Part shown: in pieces, positions 11,096 to 23,693 of the stretch
Layout of the letters: every line of letters starts with the position of its first letter
How positions within the stretch are numbered: position 1 is the stretch's first letter
From: Microplitis mediator
Lineage: Eukaryota > Arthropoda > Insecta > Hymenoptera > Braconidae
Assembly (NCBI RefSeq): GCF_029852145.1
Contig: NC_079975.1
Span: forward strand, 7,564,001 to 7,628,000
Reading direction: 5' to 3'
Length of the DNA stretch: 64,000 nucleotides
Translations under genes and position numbers: made by a program
The notes under the pieces: model-generated
What the model saw: only the letters and a program-made list of their open reading frames with translations
Database searches by the model: none
What the model was told of the DNA's origin: nothing

Positions 11096-12357
11096 TCACC
11101 CTAGTTTACACATATATATTACACATTTTTACAAAACAATCCCGCGAAAAAAAAAATGTTGAAAAAGTATTGACTTCGAAACTTCAAAATGCGACATAAC
11201 AATGAACTTTTTTAAACTTTTGAAAATTCAAAGAAAAAATCAATGATTGACTCACTGAAAAAAATGATAAAATTTTCATTTTAAATGGAGAGTCAAAAAA
11301 AAAAGTTCACAAGAGTCTAAAGACGCTCATTTATAAGTCAATCGTTTTCTTCTTTGTATTTTTAGAAATGTGGAAAAAATTCGTCATTGAGTAACGTTTT
11401 GAAATTTTGAATCGTCGCCAGTTTTTTCAAAAATTTCTTTTACACGGGATCTTAATTAAAATTTAATTATTTTATCATCACTAAAATTTGGGAAAAGCTA
11501 AATGTTAGCTAGATTCATATTTTTTAAATTCTGCTATTCATATATTTATTTTTTCCGAGTATGTAATTGAATTATTAAACGAATCCAGTACGAGTAAATA
11601 AACATATTTTCAAACAAAAATTATTTAAAAATTGAATAAATAAATTAACAGTCGATAAAAGTAACATATAAGCCGGTAAAAAGGTAAGTTAAGCTTGAAG
11701 GTATAGTAGAATTTACTACCCAGTAGTATAAGAGGGTGAAGGTAACACATGACACATTACAACTGAGCGAGGTAAAAAAAATGCTTGGAACTACAGCTGC
11801 ATTATTAAGTGAGCCCTCGTATTACATTCGCAATAAATTTTATTTCCGTTGACCTCTTGCTATTTAAACTATTTTCCACATATTTATTTATATCAGCATT
11901 TACAATATATAATTTTAAAAATTTTATCTTCAAAACAATTAATATAAATTTAAATGACATTTATAAAATTTTTAGTTATTGAATGAATATATAAATTTTA
12001 ATGGTTTACTTTTTTTTTAATGTCAATCAATAAAATATGATAATAGAAATAAAGTAAAAATGAAAAAAAAAAAAAAATCACTGTAAAAATGAAAAAAGGT
12101 TACGCCTATGAGACCTGCAAGGCTTCTTCGAGGGTTGGTATTAATCCATTTTACCGTTAGAAGATTTAAACGGCTTCTTATGCAATTCTATACGGTGTAT
12201 TTGGTTTGTCATGTTTTAAACCTTCCTCATGTGTACTATATTTTATTTTTTTTTTAAATAAAGTTAAATAAAATAATTAATTTTATTAAGTCATTTGATT
12301 TTAACTATTAAATTTATTATGATTTTCTTTTTATGATAAATCCTGTAGAGTAGAGTA
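11096..12357. other. No gene seen
   Basis: AT-rich. Two short GC-richer patches (about 11690-11830 and 12095-12240) have no frame, hairpin or homology I recognise. Confidence 0.4.
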
Positions 12358-12562
12358 CACTCTAAAACCAAGTGTGTTAGAAGTGTATTATTTTAACACA
12401 TATGAAATGTGTTCTATGTTTACGGCCATAAGCGAAACTATAGTTTTTTGTAGTCATTTAAAACACGTTTCACGGTGTATTAAATATCTATATATTGCTT
12501 ACAGCGTTTCAATGTTATTTGGAAAGTGTGTTAATTTTGACTACACACTTGGTTTTAGAATG
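12358..12562. repeat. TA-flanked MITE, AGTGTGTTA-word family
   Basis: Begins CACTCTAAAACCAAGTGTGT and ends with ACACACTTGGTTTTAGAATG. TA duplications at 12356-12357 and 12563-12564. The interior repeats GTGTGTT/AACAC words. Confidence 0.8.
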
Positions 12563-12578
12563 TAATATGATGCAACTA

Positions 12579-13347
12579 CACTGCAAAAAATTTTTGGTGT
12601 GAAAATGGTCCCTGGGGACTTTACATGGTGTCCTTGGTGTGAATTAACGGTGTGAAACATCAAGGGGTTGTAATTTTAAGACGATGTGAGTGTTATCTTT
12701 TACACTTTTCAGTGTTATTGGCTCAAAACTCATACATTGTCCGCTCATATGATCTGTAGTTAAAAATGACCCAGTAACTGTTTTTAATATTAAAACTAAT
12801 TAATTAAACTTTAACTTGAAAAATTATCAACTAACTTTCTTTAATAATGATTAAAAAAAGTACAATTAGTAACTGAAGCAATAAAAAAATATAATGTCAA
12901 GTATTTTTAATTGAAAAAATTACTAATTACAAGTTAAATTGTATTCATTAATCAAATGTTAATTAATTACACACTAACAGTATTTATATATAAACCTTTG
13001 CTATTGATATTTGTACGACTTTATAAGGCATTTTATGGTTCAAAGTTGATAAATTAACGATTCTATTGACAGTATTTTTGTTTGATATGAAATTAATTAA
13101 AAATTTAAACTTGGAATGGAAATTTCTATAAAAGCATTTTTTATTATTATCCGTCCAAACGAGAATTTATTTTTATTATTTTATTTTTTATTGTGTCTAT
13201 CAAAGTAATATTTACACCGTGGGTGTGATTGTTCTAATTTACACAGCCAAAAATTTAACACCGTGCGTCGTAACTTTCACACCGCGGTTGGAAATTTTCA
13301 CACCAAATTATTCACACTAGACTGTGGACTCAGAATTTTTTACAGTG
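12579..13347. repeat. CACTG-ended MITE, ACACCG-word family (copy 2)
   Basis: Ends CACTGCAAAAAATTTTTGG and GAATTTTTTACAGTG. Subterminal GGTGTG/CACACC words surround a unique-looking 450-base centre. The centre matches 16761-17920 in reverse orientation over its whole length. Confidence 0.85.
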
Positions 13348-13473
13348 TTTAAATGAATTGCAATTTTCATACACGGAAAAAAGAATAACTGAAAAATTTG
13401 AATTTTAATAGTAAAGACAATCTTTTCGAACTCAAAAGTGTAAAAATTTCAGCTCATAGTGTAATTATTAATC

Positions 13474-13836
13474 CACGCTGAAACAAAACTGCTAACTATC
13501 ACCATTTTGTAATAGGGAATGATTACCATCTATATGTGATAATCATTATCATGCTTTTATGTTAACTATTTGTTTGTCATATAGTAATAATTACTATTGC
13601 CGATAGTAATAGTTACCATCCAGATAGTAATATTTCTTATGTCTAAAAAATTTATTAATTTTGCCTTCTAAGATAGTAATGATTCTCATCACTGATAAGA
13701 ATGATTACCATCTAAATAAGAATGCTTACCATCTCCGATAGTAATAGTTAACATAAAAGCATGACAATGATTATCATATACAGATGGTAATCATTCCCTA
13801 TTACCAGACGGTGATAGCATTTTTTTTTTTAGCGTG
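13474..13836. repeat. MITE with about 100-bp inverted ends, GATAGTAAT words
   Basis: CACGCT...TGCTAACTATCACC at the left mirrors GGTGATAGCA...AGCGTG at the right. The inverted match continues through TAATAGGGAATGATTACCAT to about 100 bases. The centre repeats GATAGTAATNATTACCATC. Confidence 0.85.
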
Positions 13837-14003
13837 TAGATATCGTGAGAATTACAATATATATTTATACTTATATATAAGCAGCAATTTTATAATATTG
13901 ATTTCGGACAGATTGTTTTTACTACTCTCTGAAACTGAACTAGCGAATATTCACTAATCTAGAGTGATAGTCGTACCTCTTACTCCAAAAAGTAATACAA
14001 CTA

Positions 14004-14984
14004 TAGGGTAAATACCGTTTTTGGCCACTTTAGGGCCAGTTTTGGACACTTAAAAAATTCAAATAAAATGATCTGTAAAAGACCCAATAACATAATCAAT
14101 TTTTTTAAATATGTCTAATAGGGTGAGCCAAAAAAACCAACCTATGGAATTTATTTCTTAAAAAGGACTTAAATATCGAGAAAAAAATTCTCCTATTGGG
14201 CAAAATTTTTAGCTCAATTTTAAAAGGTGTCGGTAGTCATTTAAAATTTCCCATTTAAATAACATGCAAAAAAATTTTTTTTGATTAAAAATATTATAAC
14301 TTTTGAACCGTGTGAGATAAAAAATCGGCTCTAGAATATTCTTGTATGGCATTAAATTTCTCTAAAAAAAGTCCTAGCAGTCAAATTTGTAATCTTGATA
14401 TTTCGTATACTAACAGGCCATCAAAGTCTAGAGTAAACAGAATCATACAAATTTAAGGTTTTATTATTAAAAATATCAATACTACGAGAAAATTCCTTTT
14501 ACATGTAAAATTCAAATAAAGCCTTAAATTTTTATGATTCTGTTTACTCTAGACTTTAATAGCCTGTTAGTTTACGAAATATCAAGTTTACAAATTCGAC
14601 TCTCAGGACTTCCTTTTAAGAAATTTAATGCCCTACAAGAATATTCTATAGCCAAATTTTTGTCTCACATGGTTCAAAATTTATAATATTTTTAATCAAA
14701 AAAAATTTTTTAGCATGTTATTTAAATGGGAAATTTCAAATGGCAACCGACACCTTTTAAAATTGAGCTAAAAATTTTGCACATTAGGAGAATTTTTTCT
14801 CGATATATAGGTCCTTTTTAAGACGTAAATTCGCTTGGTTGGTTTTTTTGGTTCACCCTAATGTTTAAAGATACTTCTATCCCACTATTAAAATGGAAAT
14901 TTTATTTTCCACTTTTTCATTAATTAAAATAAAGGATCAAATGTCCAAAAATGGAGCAGTGGCCACAAATGGTACCTCTACCCT
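14004..14984. repeat. MITE, TAGGGTAGAAGTACC family (copy 2), split
   Basis: Left part 14004-14118 (TAGGGTAAATACCGTTTTTG) and right part 14861-14984 (to GGTACCTCTACCCTA) together equal the uninterrupted copy at 23461-23693. The middle is the foldback at 14119-14860. Confidence 0.85.
14119..14860. repeat. Large foldback nested in the preceding MITE
   Basis: TAGGGTGAGCCAAAAAAACC at the left and GGTTTTTTTGGTTCACCCTA at the right. The inverted similarity extends through most of the 742 bases, leaving a small centre near 14480. TA borders. Confidence 0.9.
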
Positions 14985-16760
14985 AACTCTAACTTAGTGA
15001 ATATTCACTATTTGCCAGTCAATTCCGTTAATTAACTTTTAGAGAGTATTAAAACTGTAATTTTTCAAGTATTTTTTTTTCTGTGTATACATTAATACGC
15101 ATGTATTTGATTACAATCCTCAATGTCTTGATAAAAATGAAAGTAGTCACATGTTTATATAAAATAATTCAGATAAAGATACTTTAATTGATGTTGCATG
15201 TAACCATAAATATATTTTATTTAATGTGAGTTAGTGTAATTTGAATTTAGAACACTAGCACACAAAAGTATTGTAAAACTCAAAAATTAATCTTTGTTAA
15301 TCTTTACTTTAATTACTTATATTTCTTCATGAACGATATTATTTAAAATTTTTTATTACTCTTCTATTTTTCCATTAGATGAAGACCAACATATTTTACG
15401 GAATAATGTAAAAGAAGAATTATTTTATAATAAAAGAAGCCAACGGAAGGAAAGTGAGAATATATACTATCAAGTTATCATAAAAATAGGCAAGCCGTCT
15501 TATGTTTCTGTCTTATTTCATTGTACAATTGAGATATGAAATATGACATAAACTTAAGGTGGTTTCCTATATAATCATCTTGAAGATGTACTATCACATA
15601 AACAAGGAATTTATTGTTCGAATAATGGTAAGAAAATAAAAAAAAAAAAATAAAATTGTTTGTAATTTAAAATGATTTAATTTCTTAAATGTAAATATAG
15701 TTTACAGTTGAATTAAATGAAATTCAAAAAAGTTCAGTAGTAAAATAAAAGGTCTAGTCAGACAATTAGTAATGAACAATAACACCATCAACAACAACAA
15801 CAACAAGAAGAACAACAGTAAAAGCAACATATATATAATAAGTAATAGGGATGATAAATAAAAGAAATAGAAAGACGAAGCCGAAGCGGGGTGCTAAGCT
15901 GAATCCTGAAAAGTGTTGTAGAGCTTAGTCGGCTAACGTTACTTATACTCTGTACTCTGGCAGTCGTTGTAGGGGACACGAGGATATATCAGGCATCTTT
16001 CTCACAACTGCTCGCATTCCACCCTTATTAGATTCGATACTTATAACTATACTCAACTATTACACACCGTTCTACCACAAATGCACATAATAATGATCTA
16101 CCTCTCAACTTTTTTTTCATTCCATCTTTCAGATGCACTTTGCAAAATCTTGTTATTTTATTTAAAATATATGCTTCAATTATTTTTTACAATTGACCTA
16201 TTTATTTGTGATAAATTAAATGTATGTACAATATTCACGATACTACACGAATTTTTTCAAATTAATTACTTATTATAAGCCCGATCGGGGAATGACGGAA
16301 TACTAGTAGTTTTTTTTTATTTATACCCCGAAATAATTCTGAAAAATTTTTTTGTTGATTTTAAATACTTTACTTCAATTTTTTATATATTCAGCTGATC
16401 TATAATTTTTTTAAATATTTCATTCAGTTTTCGAGATTTGAAAAAAAATGAATTTTTGATGAAAGTTAATTACTTTCGTTTTCACAAAATTTCTAAATAT
16501 TGCTCCGTTATACTTCCGGTATTTTATATCATTATGAAATTTTTAGAGTCATACATAAATTTTTGAGATATTCCAGTAGCCAGTCTCTCAAGAAAAATTT
16601 TTCTTCTGAAAAATTGTCCTTTTAAATAAACAGTAAATTTTTAATTTAATAAAAAAAAAAATCAACTGAAAATTGGGTGGCTTATTAATTTAATTGAACC
16701 GAGTTAATTTAAGTTTACGAGTTTTTACAAATATTCATGTAAATTAATAAATTAACATAA
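14985..16760. other. No gene seen; CAA/CAG-like low complexity at 15781-15825
   Basis: AT-rich intergenic DNA. 15781-15825 is a short (CAA)n/(GAA)n tract. A GC-richer patch at 15880-16080 has no supported frame. Confidence 0.4.
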
Positions 16761-17920
16761 AACCGCTGGTGTGAAAGTTACGACGCACGGTGTTAAATTT
16801 TGGCTGTGTAGATTAAAACGATCACACCGACGGTGTAAATGTTACTTTGATAGACACAAAAAAAAACAGAATAATAAAAATAAGTTCTCGTTTGGCCGGA
16901 TAATAATAAAAAATGTTTTTATAGAAATTTCTATTCAGTTTTAATTTTTAATTAATATCATATCAAACAAGAATACTTCTGTCAATAGAATCGTTAATTT
17001 ATCAACTTCGAACCATAAAATGCCTTATAAAGTCGTACAAATATCAATGGCAAATGTTTATATATAAATACTGTTAGTGTATAATTAATTAACATTTGAT
17101 TAATGAATACAATTTAACTTGTAATGAGTAATTTTTTCAATTAAAAATACTTGACATTATATTTTTTTATTGCTTCAGTTACTAATTGTACTTGTTTTAA
17201 TCATTATTAAAGAAAGTTAGTTGATAATTTTTCAAGTTAAAGTTTAATTAATTAATTTTAATATTAAAAACAGTTACTGGGTCATTTTTAACTACAGATC
17301 ATACACTGTAAAAAATCATCGGGGTAAGTCCAAGCGGTGTAGGTGTTAAAATCGGCGGTGTTAAATTTCAACACCGAAAGCGGTGTGAAAATAACGCCGC
17401 CGCCGGTGTAAATATTCTGTACCGGTTTTAAAAAAAATTCCCCGGTGTTAAAATAACGCCACCACCGGTGTAAATATTCTTTACCGTTGTTAAAATATTT
17501 AACTTTGTGAATATTTTTACTTACTCGATACTTGTTAATAAATGATATTTTTTATTAATTTTCATAAAAAACTGACATTTTTTGTGTTTTATAATCTTTA
17601 AAGTTAATACTCCAAGCGGACGCAGTTTACCCCGCTATTACACCGGTATTTTAACACCACCGAATTACGCCTCCTACACCGGTGTAATTTCATTTTAACA
17701 CCGGGTGGAGTTAAAATGAGTCCATTTTTAACACTGCTCTTTTTCAGTGGATGATCGGACAATGTATGAGTTTTGCGCTAATAACACCAAATGGTGTAGA
17801 AGATAACTCTCACACCGTGTTAAAATTACACCCCCTTAATGTTTCACACCTAAAAAATTTTACACTAAAGACACCGTGTGAAATCCCTAGGGAGTATTTT
17901 CACACCAAAAATTTTTTACA
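16761..17920. repeat. ACACCG-word MITE (copy 3), inverted relative to copy 2
   Basis: Reads as the reverse complement of 12579-13347, for example ACGACGCACGGTGTTAAATTT. It is interrupted by another element at 17304-17749. The outermost 60 bases of the left end are missing. Confidence 0.85.
17304..17749. repeat. Second CACTG-ended ACACCG element, inserted in copy 3
   Basis: Starts CACTGTAAAAAATCATCGGGG and ends CTGCTCTTTTTCAGTG, packed with CGGTGTTAAAATAACGCC words. Comparison with copy 2 shows the host sequence GATCATATGAGCGG was split at TA; the right-hand duplicate is now GA. Confidence 0.8.
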
Positions 17921-18247
17921 CCATTTTAACCAGCCTCTATCAAAAATTAAATAGGTCAAGTTAATGTCAAGGAAACTCGACTAAATCCCATTATATCACA
18001 TCGAATCACAGACATATATGCATATATAAATACATATATATATATAAGTATAATTAGCAAATTTTAATACAAAATCTTGTTGTTTTTAAATAAATATGTC
18101 CTCACATTTTTATGGATTCAACTGATTCGTGACAACCTCAATAATAATATCATCAATGCATTAAATATTTTAATAATATTATGCCAATTATATTTTATAT
18201 TACATTAATTTTTCATAATCATCACTTTGACATCATTATTTTATTAT

Positions 18248-18249
<2 letters not shown>

Positions 18250-18291
<42 letters not shown>
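18250..18291. repeat. (AT)n microsatellite
   Basis: About 20 uninterrupted AT units. The rest of 17921-18480 is AT-rich with nothing recognised. Confidence 0.95.
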
Positions 18292-18293
<2 letters not shown>

Positions 18294-18481
18294 GGTTAAT
18301 ATAGTAGTAATTCATATTAATTATATTAAAATTCATCAGTTAATTAATGATAATGCCAATAATATATTTACATTTTTGTATAACACATTATTATAAAATA
18401 TATAATAAAATAAAATTAAGATATGTAAAAGGGTTGATGCCTGCAACTTGCATAACTTGAGTGCCCTTATTTCCAAAGATA

Positions 18482-18588
18482 CACGTGTTTCCTACAGCTA
18501 ATACCTTCAACTGATTGGCCGATACTGTAAAAAGCAGTTGCGCAATTGGTCGATGGATTAAATAACCACGTGGGGTTGTAGTATAAAA
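18482..18588 (+). promoter_or_regulatory. Putative promoter with two E-boxes, CCAAT and TATA, upstream of mir-210
   Basis: CACGTG at 18482-18487 and 18567-18572, a reverse CCAAT box (GATTGGCC) near 18512, and TATAAAA at 18582-18588. This order fits a rightward RNA polymerase II promoter starting near 18610. It lies about 0.87 kb upstream of mir-210 on the same strand and no protein exon follows, so mir-210 is its best candidate target. CACGTG is the site of bHLH-PAS factors such as CLOCK/CYCLE, so clock control is possible but unproven. Confidence 0.45.
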
Positions 18589-19473
18589 CACGAGGTAAGG
18601 GATGAAACTACTTGCAGTTCTTAAAGAAACTTGTTAATGTTATGAGTGGTTATATTTATATATATTTTTAGTCTTCTGTTAATCAGTGCAGTGATCGTTT
18701 GGAATATTTACATAAATTTAATTATAACTTTTTCTTAATTAATTGATATACAAAAAAAAAGCAAATTAATTATTAATACCAAGTTCGGCTTTTTGCTATC
18801 GGCACATTTTTTGATCATATATTTGCGTTTTTTATTTTCTACTCAGAACTTTATTCAAAAAAATATTCTTACAGTAATAAAAAAAAATTTGCCGTAACTT
18901 ATTTTAGTGAATCGAATTTTAAAATTTAAAATTAGTAAAGTAAGGCTGATTATTTTGGTAACAAGTTTTTAAATTTTTGAAAATTTGAATTTTTATAAAT
19001 TAAAAATAAAAAAGTAACTTACAGTTTTTAAAAATAATTTTTTTTTTTAAATTCATTTCAAACAAATTTTAAAATGAGGACAGTGGTTAGTTTAAAGTAC
19101 TACCTTTGTACTCTAAAATCGAATTCAATGAATTTTATATTAACGCTTGAACTATCCGGTCAATTCTATAGCACCTCCAGATGTTGATTCCTGGCGATTC
19201 ACCTGCTACAGTTATAATACTAAATATTATACTGAATATGTTTACTGTGACACGGATTTTATTTTACTGCCTATAGGTAGATACTATAATAGTGTCAGAT
19301 AATATAACTCAACTAAAAATAAGTAAATTTCTTTAACTAGTCACAGTAGTTTACTGCTCTCAATTCATTAAATATATGAACGTATGAATTAATAAAACTT
19401 TAAAACCTGTATATTAATTAATTAATTAATTAAAGAATATTGTTTTGTAAATACTTATTGATCATGAAGAAAA

Positions 19474-19560
19474 ATTGGGCCTCAGTGCAGCTGCTGGCCA
19501 CTGCACAAGATTAGACATATGACTCTTGTGCGTGTGACAGCGGCTATGATGGGGCTTCTT
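19474..19560 (+). ncRNA. mir-210: mir-210 microRNA precursor hairpin
   Basis: The 3' arm from 19526 reads TTGTGCGTGTGACAGCGGCT(A), which I recognise as the conserved miR-210-3p of insects, close to vertebrate miR-210. The 5' arm from 19489 reads AGCTGCTGGCCACTGCACAA(GAT), the expected miR-210-5p. The arms pair along roughly 33 positions with several G-U wobbles and a mismatch bubble in the middle, closed by a loop of about 14 bases around TAGACATATGACTC. The 3p seed is UGUGCGU. In flies miR-210 acts in the visual system and clock neurons; in vertebrates it is a hypoxia-responsive miRNA. It lies outside the three protein genes, so it should have its own promoter. That could be the TATA/E-box block at 18482-18588 or the CRE clusters further upstream. 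Confidence 0.95.
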
Positions 19561-19968
19561 TTGTCCAGCAACTTAATAATATATTCAAGTTAAATAAATA
19601 TACATATATGTACTTGGTTTTACTTGATACTACTTACGTTGATAAAAAAAAAAAAAAAAAGTATGAACATAACTTTTATCAATAGTCACTGGTTGTAAAG
19701 GGGAAGACCTACGGTAGACGTCAAGTATCGAGTTGGGAAACATGATATTTTGATACTTGCATAGAAAATTTATTTTTTATATTTTATAATATATAATTTA
19801 ATAAAATTTATTAAACAATTAACTATTAATCAGTGAAAACATTTTAAATACCTTAACTTGATACGTTTTTTCGCTTTAACTTTTTTTGAGGATGAATAAC
19901 TTTTTTGAAATTTAAATTTCGCGAAAAAAATACAATCGGTATTTTTTGTGGGTAACGATAAGGTAGAA
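19561..19968. other. No gene seen
   Basis: AT-rich sequence downstream of mir-210. One GC-richer patch at 19685-19740 has no frame. Confidence 0.35.
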
Positions 19969-20191
19969 GTACCATTTGTAGCCACTGGTCCATTTTTAGA
20001 CATTTAATACTTTATTTGAATTAATGAAAAAGTATAAAATAAAATTTCCATTTTAATCGTGGGATAAAAGTATCTTTGAACACATTTTAAAAATTAATTA
20101 CGTCACTGCGTCTTTTACAAATTATTGTATTTAAATTTTTTGAGTGTCCAAAGCTGGCCCTAAAGTGGCCGAAAAAGGTACTTCTACCCTA
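19969..20191. repeat. MITE, TAGGGTAGAAGTACC family (copy 3)
   Basis: AGGTAGAAGTACCATTTGTA to AAAGGTACTTCTACCCTA, inverted relative to 23461-23693. Shares TTTTAATCGTGGGATAAAAG with that copy. Confidence 0.85.
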
Positions 20192-20869
20192 CAATAAGTA
20201 GTAAAAAATAATTTTAAAAACGAAACTTGAATTAAAAAATAAATATAATTCTTTTAAAAATATGGAACACTCAGAATTACGAAAAAAATATAATATGAGT
20301 AATAAATGACAGATAAGGAAAATTTTAGAAAAAATACAATTTTTATCAAGTTTTTAGGATGGTCCGTTTTGCCCGCCCTTCTACTTATTTCATGTAAAAG
20401 AAAATAATAATTCTAACTTATTAATTTTTAAACTTATTTTAGTAAAAAAATACAAACAATTTCCTTAACTAATTAATATTGTTAATGATATTGATTATTA
20501 TTTAAATAAATATGAATTTTTTTTTATTCAAAACTTTTTTGTCAGCCTTTTTCTTCTTTGAAATTATTACGCGTTAGCGAGTTAATATTAATATTAATTT
20601 TAAATAACCATTAATAAATATACATTTTTTTTATGTAACATTAAACTTTTTAATTTTGTATGTAAATTATTTAAAATTTGTTAGTGTTATATATTTTGAG
20701 TAGTTTAATAAAAAATTTGTAAAATTTGTTCGTAAATCTTATAATTATTTTAGTTCAATGTAAAAACTTTATGTAATAATTAATAATGTATAAATATTAA
20801 TAAATAAGTGATTTTTAAATTTTCATACAGCAAAATGTGATGACCTTTTACTAAATGCGATAAATCGTG

Positions 20870-21030
20870 GTTTCATAAAAAAAAATAAAAAGGTTGTCGA
20901 GCATTGTGGCACGTGCTGGAAATCAGATTTTGAAGATCATCTTCTTTCATATTTATAGATGAAGAACCACACAACAGAAGTGGACCCTGCATCTCTCTTG
21001 CCATCAAATTTGACCTGACTTTGAATTGTG
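20870..21030. other. GC-richer island with a CACGTG box, 1.4 kb 3' of mir-210
   Basis: GTGGCACGTGCTGG (E-box 20909-20914) and a self-complementary GAAGATCATCTTC mark this patch. No frame or known RNA. It could be regulatory DNA. The stretch 20192-20869 is AT-rich without features. Confidence 0.25.
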
Positions 21031-21214
21031 GTATTAATGCGGACGATTAATCAACTGATTATTGTTAATTAGTATGAAAAATAATTTTATTGTATTTATA
21101 TTTATTCATTGTTTTATAAAGATATTAATCATATAATTAATCACACTGCCAAAATAACTGTAGTTTTATAATATATATAAAAAATAATATATGTAATAAT
21201 AAAATAATAAATGG

Positions 21215-22915
21215 CAGTGAAATTATTTCATAAATGGCCAGCTTTGACTTTTTGTTAATAATATTTAAACCAAAACAATTTGGATAGTAATTTTCAAAAG
21301 GGTTTTTCTATTCAAGCATTCAAGTGTATAAGATAAATAAAATAGATCAATCGGTTGTAAATTTTTAAAGTTATTGTGTTTATACCAACATCCCTAAACA
21401 TTGACGGACATCACACGTTCTATAAAAATTGTATAACTCAATCGCGAAGCAATGGGATGTTTTCTGCAAACGCTTCCTCGGTCCCAGCTAATTCACTCAT
21501 ATAAAAATCATATTTATAAATATTCAAATATGCTTAACTAGAACAAAATTCGTACCATTTGAAAAAAAATTGATTAATGAATGAAACAAACTCAATTTTA
21601 AGTCACTTTTTTTAAAAATAATGATTGAAAAAATAAAAAAATGTTGGAAAATCCAAAAGTGCACACCTCAATCGCTCAATTTATTTTTAATCATTACTTT
21701 TATTATTATATAATATTAATATATTTTTTTTTATTATGAACTTTTATTCAACTTACAAATTATCAATTTAATTTTTTTATTTTTATTTCTTATTTTCAGT
21801 TTAATATTTTTTTACTAACATTTTTTTCTAAATATCCCGCCTTGTTTTGTCTTAAATGTCGCTTTTTTTTCAAACATATTGATACGCTAGCGCTGCCACC
21901 AGTAGTTGATAGAGAGAAACAATGAAAAAAATAATAACAACAGTAAAAATAGCAGCTAAATTTTTCACGAAGAATCAGTTTTCACGTTTTTTTATTAATT
22001 ACACCAAAACAAAAAGGATTCAGATAGTAATTTTTGAAAGGGTTCTTGTGATCAGAAATATACAGATAATAAAAAAAAAACTAAGTCGATAAGTCTTGTT
22101 TTTCGAAAGTTATCGTGTTTAGACGAGTCCGAACACCACAATTGACGCACTGAGGGCTTCGGACTAAATCATTTTTTTTAAATTAATCACATCATTAATC
22201 AAATAAGGATTGCATTGAAAAATGTTCCTTAATAAATTTCCTTTAAAATGGTATATATCATTAACAACTTTGGTGTACTATAAAGAAAGTAGAGAGGATT
22301 TAAAGTCCGTGAAAGGGCCGAGAGTGAGAGAGTGACAGTAAAGCACACCTAACGCTTTCGCGATTGAGGTGTGCAAAATGTTTAAAAAAAATTTAAGATG
22401 CTCGTGCATTTGTACGGATGTTGGTAAACACAATAACCTAAAAAATTTACTATCGATTGCTCTATTTTATTTTTTATTACACTTGAATTCTTAAATAAAA
22501 GAATCCTTTAGAAAATTACTATCTAAATCCTTTTGGTTTAATTATAATTAATAAAAACTTCAGACAGACGGTTCATAAAAAAATTGGGCTGCCATTTTTT
22601 TTTCATTAATATTTTAAAATTTTCTTGCATATAGGAGCGCCATCTATTGATCACTTTTTGAATGAGCAAGTGAGTTGTGCGCGTTTAAATTTTCAAACTT
22701 TTTTTTCTTTTTCAATTATTATTTTTGAAAATATATGACTTAAGTTGTATTTGTTTTATTTATCAAAAAATTATCTTTTAAATTGTATGAATTTTGTTCG
22801 AGTTGAATATATTTGAATAAATGTTACTATGATTTTTACTTGAATGAATCAACTGCGACCGAGTAAGCGTTAGTAGAACACATCTCATTGCTTCGCAATT
22901 GAGGTGTGCAATAAA
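21215..22915. repeat. Cluster of a dispersed repeat ending GCACACCTCAATCGCGAAGC
   Basis: Several overlapping copies in both orientations. The terminal word GCACACCTCAATCGC(GAAGC) appears near 21435, 21661, 22360 and 22885. Shared inner blocks include AAAAGGATTNAGATAGTAATTT and GAGCAAGTGAGTTGTGCGCG. Related pieces lie in mib2 intron 4 (39789-40322), near 30410-30480 and near 55425. No inverted ends; class not determined. Confidence 0.6.
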
Positions 22916-23460
22916 ATAAAATATATAACAATTGTACTTGCATATTAATCTTGTAATACGTAACATATTCAATTATATTAACAAGTAGATACGCAATTTT
23001 ATTACTCTTAACATGTGATTCGATTTTTTAAAACCTAATGATACCTAAATAAAATGATTTAATCAAACCGCATCTAGATTTTTATTTGTTACTAAAAAAA
23101 ATCATTTAAATTAAAAAAATGGCATTGGGTCTCTCGTCTCAACCAAAGTCATCTTAGACGTGATAGTAAAGGTAAGGAAATTATAAGTATATTATATAAG
23201 AACATTTTTTTAACCTCAATACCATTGAAGACTTAGATTACTTTTATTTTAAAAAAAAATATCCAAGGAATACCAGAAATATATATTAATAAACAACATG
23301 TTTTATATTTAAATTCCACTTTGACAAGCACTATTATACAAAATAATTTTATATACATTTATTTAATATATAATATATACTACTTTAAAATTTAAAACAC
23401 ATCACAAAAACAGATCATCAAGAGTCAAGAAAAAAGAAACGCATTTATTTTTTTTTGTTA
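22916..23460. other. No gene seen
   Basis: AT-rich, low complexity; nothing recognised. Confidence 0.35.
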
Positions 23461-23693
23461 TAGGGCAGAGGTACCGTTTTTGGGCACTTTAGGGCCAGTT
23501 TTGGACACTCGAAAAATTTTAATAAAATAATTTATAAAAGAGACAATGACATAATTTATTTTAAAAATGTCTTCAAAGATACTTTTATCCCACTATTAAA
23601 GTGGAAATTTTATTTTATATTTTTTCATTAATTAAAACAAAGTATTATATGTCCAAAAATGGAGCAGTGGCCACAAATGGTACTTCTACCCTA
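23461..23693. repeat. MITE, TAGGGTAGAAGTACC family (copy 4, intact)
   Basis: TAGGGCAGAGGTACCGTTTTTG to CAAATGGTACTTCTACCCTA. The uninterrupted reference copy for the family, just downstream of TTC17. Confidence 0.85.
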
